Shown here: positions 19,601-25,948 of the stretch, piece after piece
Position numbering within the stretch: position 1 is the stretch's first letter
Layout: the number at the start of each line of letters is the position of its first letter
Assembly: GCA_002256425.1 (NCBI GenBank)
Contig: NKIZ01000001.1
Coordinates: 992,001-1,056,000, forward strand
Length of the DNA stretch: 64,000 nt
Source of the DNA: Alphaproteobacteria bacterium PA2
Lineage (GTDB): Bacteria > Pseudomonadota > Alphaproteobacteria > Caulobacterales > Caulobacteraceae
Direction: 5' to 3'
Translations under genes and position numbers: made by a program
Notes under the pieces: generated by a model
Told to the model about the DNA's origin: nothing
Databases searched by the model: none
Seen by the model: only the letters and a program-made list of their open reading frames with translations

Positions 19601-21072
19601 TGCAATCAATCCAGTCGCAGATTTCCTATGGAAAGTTCCCCGACAAGGACAAGGCCCTGTTCATGGCCCTGTCGGCCAAGGGCCTCAAGGCCTTCGACAC
19701 CGCCTTCGGTCCGCCCATCCACCTGCTGAAGGAGTTTCCCGAGGCTTTCGTTCACGGCATGGTCAGTCGCGGGCCCATTCTCGGCGACGCTGCGCCGGCT
19801 GATCCAGCAGAGCCTTGGCTCTGGGCGGATGGCGTGTCGGAGGGTCTGAAGTCGGAGCTGGTCTGCGACGGGGTGCTGATGACCTATGCGGCGTCGCCTG
19901 AGGCCCTCGACAGCCAGATCGCCGAGCTCATGGCAGGCCTTAGCCAGGCGGATGGCAACTGTGTCCATACGCCGATCAGGACGGTTACCCTCGACGAGAA
20001 GGGCGATGTCGTCACCCTGGACAGTCCCAATGCCAATGGACCCAGCACCGGCTACGAGCACTTCGGATTTCGGGATGGCATTTCAGGTCCGACCCTCAAG
20101 GGCGTGTCGCCCTCCGCGCCGGCTTCGGATGATCTGGGCGTGGTCGAGCCCGGGGAATTCATCTTCGGCTATCCCAACAACCAGGGCCACATGCCCCCCT
20201 GCCTCAAGACGCCTGCGGAAAGCGATGTGGGCGGTAATCTGCCTGTCCCCAGCGATACCCGGGCCTTCGGCTATCCGGACATCAATCTGCCGGCCCTGCA
20301 GGGCGAGTTCCGCGACTTCGGCCGCAATGGCGCCTTCCTGGTCATCCGCCAGCTGGAGCAGGACGCCGCAGGCTTCGCCACCATGACCGCTGAGAAGGCG
20401 CAGGACCTGAATGCAAGGGTCGGTGAGGCGAAGCTTTCGCAGATTGTCGGCGACAAGGTGACCGACGAGTGGGTGGCTGCAAAGTTGATGGGGCGGTGGC
20501 GCGACGGTCGCCCCCTGATCGGCAACCCGACCTACGCCGTCACCCGGTCATCTGACGAAGCCGCCAATGACTTCCTCTATGGCCGGGATGATCCCCAGGG
20601 GCATGCCTGTCCCATGGGCGCCCATATCCGCCGGGCCAATCCCCGGGACAGTTTGACTCCCAATGATCCCATGGAGCAGGTCATCACCCGGCGGCACGCC
20701 CTCATGCGACGGGGCAGGACCTATTTCTATGACGAGGCCACCGGGACCTACCCAACTGACAAGCCGGCCGCGAAGGCGAAGAAGGGCCTGCTGTTCGTCG
20801 CCCTGTGTGTGGACCTCGAGCGGCAGTTCGAAATGATGCAGCAGACCTGGCTGGGCTTTCCGTCCTTCCACAGCCTGGTCAATGAGGTCGATCCCATCGC
20901 CACCCGGTCAGGCCGACAGCTGGCGGAGCGCAACTTCACCATTCCTACGGCCGCCGGACCCCTGACCCTGCGCAACATGCAGAGCTTCATCACCATGAAG
21001 GGCGGCGGCTACTTCTTCCTGCCCAGCAGGTCGGCAGTGGCCTATTTGCGCGATCTCTGCCGGATCAGGTAG
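16690..21072 (+). CDS. Cytochrome P450 - membrane linker - DyP-type peroxidase fusion (1460 aa)
   Basis: One open frame encodes several recognisable modules. Residues 1-440 are a P450: ExxR is Glu329-Arg332, and the heme loop 'FGHGVHQCLGQHLA' gives Cys399 as ligand. The I-helix reads 'GFIPTNGLGAAN' (284 on) instead of the usual (A/G)GxxT. Residues 495-523 contain 'IVHFA' and 'EFNVDG'. Two membrane helices lie near 672-694 and 703-727. Residues 805-830 contain 'TIHFAKWF' and 'FQSNYDGSWESYL', resembling the first block. Residues 1050-1460 are a DyP peroxidase with 'FGFRDGISGP' (Asp1129) and 'CPMGAHIRRANPR' (proximal His1312). No redox partner gene is nearby, so use of a peroxide or an internal peroxidase-P450 relay is plausible but inferred. 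The start is GTG behind AAGG. Confidence 0.9.
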   Translation: MGKTLVAKYYAGIQSAQGQDQYLPDEAFPDFDFERMAPKGVFNQFKSDLIRKGIPLVVAVGRRISPVLKIDGMYWITRKEDVRQALDNPDFLEVPYGPEMKELSHSADGKAATFVLGLEGPDQARQNAIIRRIVLREDLDLARRQSRAFSESLLDGAAGRIDVITDFIFRVPTEICRRYFGLEFPNPNRFAEWSVAVSALLFADPTGDPIKRQLARAGALRLSRIIDVAIDKADDEIGQAPSSGETPFNELTLVQRLVWLRKREPALGLEREEIRAIILGLVVGFIPTNGLGAANMLEEVLGRSSTTRDARLAAKAQDDGTRMRDLLLEAGRRNPALAPGQWRYARKATVVGKGKWYQKTIPQGATVMVSTMSALADRPSSPRKPEDFELIFGHGVHQCLGQHLAMAIITEMFLALFARDGLLPAPDGTGALRRVGYFPRSMDMVYASARSTQDMIQVCIPITADLKRSDIETRLKALGNPARPDIASSLAAAGIVHFASASVWGEGGEPPLTLLLEFNVDGTRASAFPILARHVDVWLQPLLQWLRPGDGRSIEDVLRAHTLQLHTGPWGATGINFMGSQERSVAGTADQQRLRAAAEAALDRLGDRFGARPLEVLAAVRAHLRTDPANLALDALTVQPSRGDLAISTWRKPRTFWEPLPKVLQGGLGLQLVTGFLASFILVAGVLHFALGAGTGSGALAHWAVVTVLGLVLTASLWAGTAFAAYRIFLAEEDREEPDDQAPDPERVKTIIARENAPGYQQNHIIAVTPLKRGLIRRFAFAFAMWGIAQSLIWFRPGFVLTMGTIHFAKWFRMPGSRTMVFQSNYDGSWESYLEDFITRAHAGQTAAWSNGVGFPRSKGLIGDGAADGERFKRWVRRQQIPTDFWYCRFPELTGDVMRANMLIQRGLASAYDDTAARSWLDLFGSGQSQVGEIEAPEVQSLLFRGMRRAIFSACIPFTLPADPARRGAWLQSIQSQISYGKFPDKDKALFMALSAKGLKAFDTAFGPPIHLLKEFPEAFVHGMVSRGPILGDAAPADPAEPWLWADGVSEGLKSELVCDGVLMTYAASPEALDSQIAELMAGLSQADGNCVHTPIRTVTLDEKGDVVTLDSPNANGPSTGYEHFGFRDGISGPTLKGVSPSAPASDDLGVVEPGEFIFGYPNNQGHMPPCLKTPAESDVGGNLPVPSDTRAFGYPDINLPALQGEFRDFGRNGAFLVIRQLEQDAAGFATMTAEKAQDLNARVGEAKLSQIVGDKVTDEWVAAKLMGRWRDGRPLIGNPTYAVTRSSDEAANDFLYGRDDPQGHACPMGAHIRRANPRDSLTPNDPMEQVITRRHALMRRGRTYFYDEATGTYPTDKPAAKAKKGLLFVALCVDLERQFEMMQQTWLGFPSFHSLVNEVDPIATRSGRQLAERNFTIPTAAGPLTLRNMQSFITMKGGGYFFLPSRSAVAYLRDLCRIR

Positions 21073-21932
21073 GGAACCGCGCTTGCCGGGCCGTCTGTGC
21101 GATCTGACAGTTCCAGCCACATATCGTGGGCGGCGGCAGGGGGGATCCAGAGGCTGTGGCTTCCGCAGGCCGGGGCCGTCACGACTTCCACGTGATTGGC
21201 CGTGAGCACAGCGCGGGCCGCCTGCAGATCCCGCACCGCCACCGTCAGGCCGATGATCGACCGTTCAGGCGCGCGTGATACGCCCCGCGCGACGAGGACC
21301 TGTTCACCTTCCATGGACAGCCGGAACACAGCAGCCTTCCGGTCAAAGGGCGAACAGCGGCTGAGCCCGGCTGGCCTGACGCCGAGGGTTGAAAGAAGTG
21401 TGAGGTCCGGGGCGTTTCCGGAAAGCCATACGCCTGCAAGCCGGTAGGCCGTGTTGGGATGGTTCCAGTAGATGGGGCCGTCCGTCGGCGACCTTTGGCG
21501 ACTTCCGAAAAACAGCCGACTGGCGGCAGGGCCTTGCTGGACCGTAACCACGCCGCCCTCATTTTCAGCCTTGAGCCCTTGCCCCTTGAGGATGGCGGTC
21601 AGCCCTTGCAGGTCTGGGCTGAACAGGCTCCAGAAGGCCGGACCATCCCCACCCTTAAGCCATTCGGCGTATTCCCTTGCAAGGTCGTCGCCGGGGTTTG
21701 AGGCCGTGATCAGTTCAATCCCGCCGCCATTGGGGAACTTTACATGGCGGTTCCCGAGCCCGTTGGTGTGGGGCCGTCCGGGCTTGAGAACAAAGCCGAG
21801 CCTGCCGAAGTCCGCCGCAGCCTGGTCCAGGTCAGCCACCGCCACCGGTACATGGTCCAGGCCCTGGACTGTAGGCCCCGCGACCGAGGTCGTCGCTGTG
21901 CTCATTGCCAGAACTGCAAGGATGGCGATCAT
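21042..21932 (-). CDS. Exported VOC/glyoxalase-like protein
   Basis: A 296-residue product with an N-terminal signal-like segment ('MIAILAVLAMSTATTSVAG') followed by a VOC fold of Glyoxalase_3 type: 'GLDHVPVAVADLDQAAADFG', 'FPNGGGIELITASNPGDD' and a second half-module 'IIGLTVAVRDLQAARAVL'. His and Glu in these blocks are candidates for the metal site. The reaction is unknown; VOC proteins include dioxygenases, isomerases and resistance proteins. It lies 27 bp downstream of the monooxygenase gene on the same strand and overlaps the 3' end of the P450-DyP gene by 31 bases. Confidence 0.82.
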   Translation of the reverse strand: MIAILAVLAMSTATTSVAGPTVQGLDHVPVAVADLDQAAADFGRLGFVLKPGRPHTNGLGNRHVKFPNGGGIELITASNPGDDLAREYAEWLKGGDGPAFWSLFSPDLQGLTAILKGQGLKAENEGGVVTVQQGPAASRLFFGSRQRSPTDGPIYWNHPNTAYRLAGVWLSGNAPDLTLLSTLGVRPAGLSRCSPFDRKAAVFRLSMEGEQVLVARGVSRAPERSIIGLTVAVRDLQAARAVLTANHVEVVTAPACGSHSLWIPPAAAHDMWLELSDRTDGPASAVPYLIRQRSRK

Positions 21933-21959
21933 TGTCGGCGACCTCGATGCAGGGTCGGT

Positions 21960-23774
21960 CTAGCTTATGTCCAGGCCCTCGAACCGGCCATTGTTCCGCC
22001 AGTCTTCGATGTAACGGAAATAGGCTGTGGCGCCGGCGGGATAGCCCACGGCGTATTTGGCGGCGGGGCCTGGGTCCTGGCCTTCATTGTTGTAATAGCC
22101 GGGGGTGCAGTCCGGGGCGCCTAGCATGCGGCCAGGCCCGCTGATCAGCAGCTCCACCCAGGCGTCCTGGGCCTCCTGGGTGACTTCCACAGTCTTCGCC
22201 CCCACGGCCTCGGCGTGCTTGACGATGGTGGCGATGGTCAGGCCGGAGTCCGTCAGATTGTGCGGCACATTGGAGATCAGGTTTGCACCCTGGGTCGGCT
22301 GGACGATGAAGGCATTGGGGAAGCCGTGGATGTGCAGGCCATGCTTTGTCCGCATGCCCTCCGCCCAGGCTTCCGACAGCTTCAGGCCATTGCGTCCGGT
22401 CAGGTCGAAGCCCGCCCGCCGCTTATGCTCTGTCCCGACCTCGAAGCCCGACGCGTAGATGATGCAGTCGACCTCATATTCCTGGCCGGCGACCACAAAG
22501 CCTTTTTCGGTGATCTTCTCGACGCCCTGGCCGTCCGTGTCGATCAGGTGGGTAGAGGGGGTGTTGAAGGCCTGAAGATAGGTGTCGTGGAAGCAGGGGC
22601 GCTTGCAGAGCTGGCGATACCAGGCCTTCAGCTTCTGCGCCGTCTCATGGTCGCCGACGATCTGGTCCACCCGTGACCGGATCTCCTCCATCTTTTCGAA
22701 GTCGGAGTCCTCATAGGCCGCCAGCATGTTCCGGGGCGTCATTTCGCTGGGCGGCAGCTGCATGATCTTGCTGCGTATGCGGCGGGAGAGATCGGTCCAG
22801 CCGTCCTGGACGAGGTCCTCCTCGGCCAGGTTGCCGCCAGCCTGGTTGGCGGTGAAGTTTTCCAGCCAGCGCTTCTGCCAGCCCGGGGTGGCGATGGTCG
22901 AGAACCATTCCGGATCGATGGGAACATTGGCCCTGACGTCGATGGACGAGGGTGTCCGCTGGACCACGTAGAGGGTCCCGCAGGCCTTGGCCAAGTGGGG
23001 CACGGCCTGGACCGAAGTCGCGCCAGTGCCGATGATCGCGACCCGCTTGCCGGCCAGGTTGGCCATCAGGCCACCCTTGGGATCGCCCCCCGTATAGGCG
23101 TAGTCCCAGCGGCTGGTGTGGAAGGAATGGCCCTTGAAGTCCTCAATGCCCGGAATGCCCGGCAGTTTGGGAACGTGAAGGGGGCCAGTGCCCATGCCCA
23201 GATAGTCAGCGGTGAACCGGTCGCCCCGGTCGGTTTCGATCACCCAGCATTTGCCGGCGTCGTCCCAGGTGAGGTCCTTCACCTGGGTGTGGAACAGGGC
23301 GTTGTCGTAGAGGTCGAACTGCTTGCCGATCCTCTGGCACTGCTCGAGGATTTCCGGGGCGTGGGCGTATTTCTCGGTTGGCATGTGCCCCGTCTCTTCG
23401 AGCAGGGGCATGTAGATCATCGAGGCCGTATCGCACTGGGCGCCGGGATATCGGTTCCAGTACCAGGTCCCGCCGAAGTCGCCGCCCTTCTCGATGATCC
23501 GGACGTCAGTGATCCCGGCTTCCTTCAGCCGGGCGCCTGTGACCAGGCCGGCAAAGCCGCCGCCGATGAAGGCGAACTTCACATGGTCGGTCTTCGGTTC
23601 GCGTTCGACCCGGGGGGTGTAGGGGTCTTCCAGATAGTGGGAAAGGCGGCCCTTCAGTTCCAGATACTGGTTGTTGCCGTCTGCCCGAAGTCGCTTGTCA
23701 CGCTCGGCAATATACCTGGCCAGCAGGGCCTGCTTATCGATCGGCGGCTTTGGGGCTGAAGTGGTCTGGGTCAT
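21960..23774 (-). CDS. Flavin monooxygenase of Baeyer-Villiger type
   Basis: A 604-residue two-dinucleotide-domain flavoprotein. The FAD loop is 'FIGGGFAGLVTGARLKEAG', followed by 'EKGGDFGGTWYWNRYPGAQC', characteristic of cyclohexanone-monooxygenase relatives. The BVMO fingerprint region reads 'KGHSFHTSRWDY', with Asp where the consensus has Pro. The NADPH loop is 'RVAIIGTGATSVQAVPHLAK'. It would insert oxygen into a cyclic or linear ketone using NADPH and O2 in the cytoplasm. It appears co-transcribed with the VOC gene and points towards the P450-DyP gene, suggesting a group of oxidative enzymes on one hydrophobic substrate, which is an inference. Confidence 0.92.
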   Translation of the reverse strand: MTQTTSAPKPPIDKQALLARYIAERDKRLRADGNNQYLELKGRLSHYLEDPYTPRVEREPKTDHVKFAFIGGGFAGLVTGARLKEAGITDVRIIEKGGDFGGTWYWNRYPGAQCDTASMIYMPLLEETGHMPTEKYAHAPEILEQCQRIGKQFDLYDNALFHTQVKDLTWDDAGKCWVIETDRGDRFTADYLGMGTGPLHVPKLPGIPGIEDFKGHSFHTSRWDYAYTGGDPKGGLMANLAGKRVAIIGTGATSVQAVPHLAKACGTLYVVQRTPSSIDVRANVPIDPEWFSTIATPGWQKRWLENFTANQAGGNLAEEDLVQDGWTDLSRRIRSKIMQLPPSEMTPRNMLAAYEDSDFEKMEEIRSRVDQIVGDHETAQKLKAWYRQLCKRPCFHDTYLQAFNTPSTHLIDTDGQGVEKITEKGFVVAGQEYEVDCIIYASGFEVGTEHKRRAGFDLTGRNGLKLSEAWAEGMRTKHGLHIHGFPNAFIVQPTQGANLISNVPHNLTDSGLTIATIVKHAEAVGAKTVEVTQEAQDAWVELLISGPGRMLGAPDCTPGYYNNEGQDPGPAAKYAVGYPAGATAYFRYIEDWRNNGRFEGLDIS

Positions 23775-23869
23775 GACAGGCGGCCTCTGGAATAGGGTCG
23801 TTCAAATATGACGAACCTTATGGGAAGCCCGGGCGGGGCGCTACATCCAGAGTTGGCCGCCCACATACG

Positions 23870-23895
23870 AAAACGCCCGGCCTTTCGACCGGGCG
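23870..23895 (-). terminator. Terminator of carD
   Basis: On the minus strand CGCCCGGTC, loop GAAA, then GGCCGGGCG is followed by TTTTC. It lies 28 bases beyond the carD stop and reads as a classic intrinsic terminator with a GNRA-type loop. Confidence 0.88.
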
Positions 23896-23922
23896 TCAGC
23901 AAGCTTTGGTGACGTCGCCAAC

Positions 23923-24432
23923 CTAGGCGGCGACGGCCTTGACCAGGCTCTTGTTCAGTATGGTGATGGCGGCGTCGCGGTCGATCCGCTCGATGGCGGC
24001 GACTTCGCGGGCCATGCGATCCAGGGCCGACTCGTAAAGCTGGCGTTCGGAATAGGACTGCTCCGGCTGGTTTTCAGCGCGGTGCAGGTCGCGAACGACC
24101 TCGGCGATGGAGATCAGGTCGCCGGAATTGATCTTGGCTTCGTACTCCTGGGCCCGGCGGGACCACATGGTGCGCTTCACCCGGGCGCGGCCCTTGAGGG
24201 TGGTCAGGGCCTGGGAGACCACATTGCCTTCGGCCAGTGAGCGCAGGCCCGAAACCCGCGCCTTGGCGGTAGGGACCCGCAGGGTCATTTTCTCATGGTC
24301 GAAAGTGATGACATAGACTTCCAGATCATAGCCGGCGACGGTTTGCGTTTCGACGCCTTGCACACGACCGACGCCATGGGCCGGATAGACCACGTGATCG
24401 CCAACCGAGAATTCCAGACCGCTCTTGCTCAT
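23923..24432 (-). CDS. carD: CarD/CdnL-family RNA polymerase-binding regulator
   Basis: A 169-residue protein with the N-terminal CarD/TRCF RNA-polymerase interaction domain ('FSVGDHVVYPAHGVGRVQGV', 'YVITFDHEKMTLRVPTAKA') and a C-terminal helical DNA-binding domain including 'VKRTMWSRRAQEYEAKINSG'. In Caulobacter the homologue CdnL stabilises open complexes at rRNA and housekeeping promoters. The gene lies downstream of fdxA on the same strand, an arrangement typical of the order, with about 290 bp between, so it may have its own promoter. A strong terminator follows. Confidence 0.96.
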   Translation of the reverse strand: MSKSGLEFSVGDHVVYPAHGVGRVQGVETQTVAGYDLEVYVITFDHEKMTLRVPTAKARVSGLRSLAEGNVVSQALTTLKGRARVKRTMWSRRAQEYEAKINSGDLISIAEVVRDLHRAENQPEQSYSERQLYESALDRMAREVAAIERIDRDAAITILNKSLVKAVAA

Positions 24433-24720
24433 CAGTTTCAGTCCTTTCGACCTTGCCCGACCCGACGGCAGCTTGAAGAAGAAGTTTCTGGCTACAGAGA
24501 CAGATCATCCCCACCGCAAAAACGGGCGGTTCTGAACGTCTTTGGAGCTGGCTAAACCTTCGAAGACACCCTTCGCCTTTATGAGGCGCTCATCGGCCGG
24601 TTACGGCACTTTTGCACAAACGACTCCGACCGCGTGATGGCTGTCGGCAAGTCAGGGGCGTATCTAGCATAAAATTCAGCGGAAAGAAAGGCTTGCCCCC
24701 GGAGGTTGCAGGTCTGTGCT

Positions 24721-25062
24721 CTAGCTTCCCTTGCCAGGCTTCTCGCTGAAGTACTTCTCGAACTTGCCGGTTTCACGCTCGAAGTCGGTCCGGTCTTCCG
24801 GGGGTTCGCCCTTGACCGTGATGTTGGGCCAGACCTTGGCGTAGTCGGAATTGATGCGCAGCCACTTACCGTCCGCCTCATCTTCCGTGTCAGGCTTGAT
24901 TGCGTCCACCGGGCATTCCGGCTCGCAGACGCCGCAGTCAATGCACTCATCGGGATTGATGACGAGGAAGTTTTCGCCTTCGTAGAAGCAGTCCACGGGA
25001 CACACCTCCACGCAGTCCATGAACTTACATTTGATGCAGGCGTCCATGACGATGTAGGTCAT
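24721..25062 (-). CDS. fdxA: 7Fe-8S/4Fe-4S ferredoxin FdxA
   Basis: A 113-residue ferredoxin. '[17 protein letters not shown]' and '[14 protein letters not shown]' provide ligands for a 3Fe-4S and a 4Fe-4S cluster, as in the Azotobacter FdI/FdxA group, and the C-terminus has the long charged tail '[13 protein letters not shown]'. It carries electrons in the cytoplasm. The ATG at 25062 starts '[13 protein letters not shown]', the normal family N-terminus. A candidate electron donor for the nearby P450 module would be of interest, but nothing in the sequence ties them together. Confidence 0.96.
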   Translation of the reverse strand: MTYIVMDACIKCKFMDCVEVCPVDCFYEGENFLVINPDECIDCGVCEPECPVDAIKPDTEDEADGKWLRINSDYAKVWPNITVKGEPPEDRTDFERETGKFEKYFSEKPGKGS

Positions 25063-25180
25063 CGCGGCGTCCTCAGCCAATTCCAATCCGGGCGCGGTTT
25101 TTCGGGGTCAGGGCTGCAGTTGTCAATGCTGCGGTGCAAGGTTTGGTCCCAGCTTATCTGTAAGCCCTGATAGGTCCGCG

Positions 25181-25948
25181 ATGATTTCCGCCCTGATCCG
25201 ACGTCCCAGCACCCAGATGGAAGGTGGAGAACGGACCCACCTCGGCCGTGCCCCCATCGATCCGGACCTCGCCCGTCAACAGCATGAGGCCTACGCAGCG
25301 GCCCTTGGGGCGGCGGGTCTGAGGGTGGTTGTTCTGGAAGCCGATGACGGCCTCGCAGACTGCGCCTTCGTGGAGGACATGGCCGTGATCCTGCCCGAGG
25401 TTTCAGTCCTGCTTCGCCCCGGGGCGCCGTCGCGGCGGGGTGAGCAGGCGGCAGTGGCCGCCGCACTGCCCGATGACCGCCCTGCTTTGACCCTTCCAGC
25501 CGGCCGCATGGACGGCGGAGACGTGCTGGTGGTGGGCCGGAAGATCTTTGTGGGCCAGTCCACCCGGACTGACCGTGATGGCCTCGCGGCCCTGGACGCG
25601 CTCGTTCAGCCCTTTGGCTATCGCGTCGAGGGGGTTCCCGTGCCCGGCGCCCTGCATCTGAAGACGGCGGTCACGGCCCTGAACCAAGAGACCCTGCTGC
25701 TCAACCCGCACTGGATTGATGAGACCGCCTTTTCCGCCTTCCGCCGCCTGAAAGTCGATCCTTCCGAACCCTTCGGCGCAAACACCCTGACCCTCGCCGG
25801 ACGGACCCTGGCTCAGGCCTCGACCCCCGCGACCCGGGCCGTGCTTGAGGCCGCCGGCTTTCCGACCCTTGCCCTGGATATCAGCGAGTTCGCCAAGGCC
25901 GAGGCCGGGCTGACCTGCCTTTCGCTCATTGTCCCGGCGAGAGGCTGA
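25181..25948 (+). CDS. Dimethylarginine dimethylaminohydrolase (DDAH) family
   Basis: A 255-residue guanidino-group hydrolase with the pentein fold. 'DCAFVEDMAVILPE' holds the substrate-binding acids, His159 in 'PGALHLKTAV' and Cys246 in 'AGLTCLSLIV' match the catalytic pair. It should convert methylarginines to citrulline plus a methylamine, or act on a related guanidino compound. It stands alone on the plus strand and overlaps the 3' end of the penicillin-acylase gene by 23 bases. A related deiminase activity cannot be excluded. Confidence 0.9.
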   Translation: MISALIRRPSTQMEGGERTHLGRAPIDPDLARQQHEAYAAALGAAGLRVVVLEADDGLADCAFVEDMAVILPEVSVLLRPGAPSRRGEQAAVAAALPDDRPALTLPAGRMDGGDVLVVGRKIFVGQSTRTDRDGLAALDALVQPFGYRVEGVPVPGALHLKTAVTALNQETLLLNPHWIDETAFSAFRRLKVDPSEPFGANTLTLAGRTLAQASTPATRAVLEAAGFPTLALDISEFAKAEAGLTCLSLIVPARG

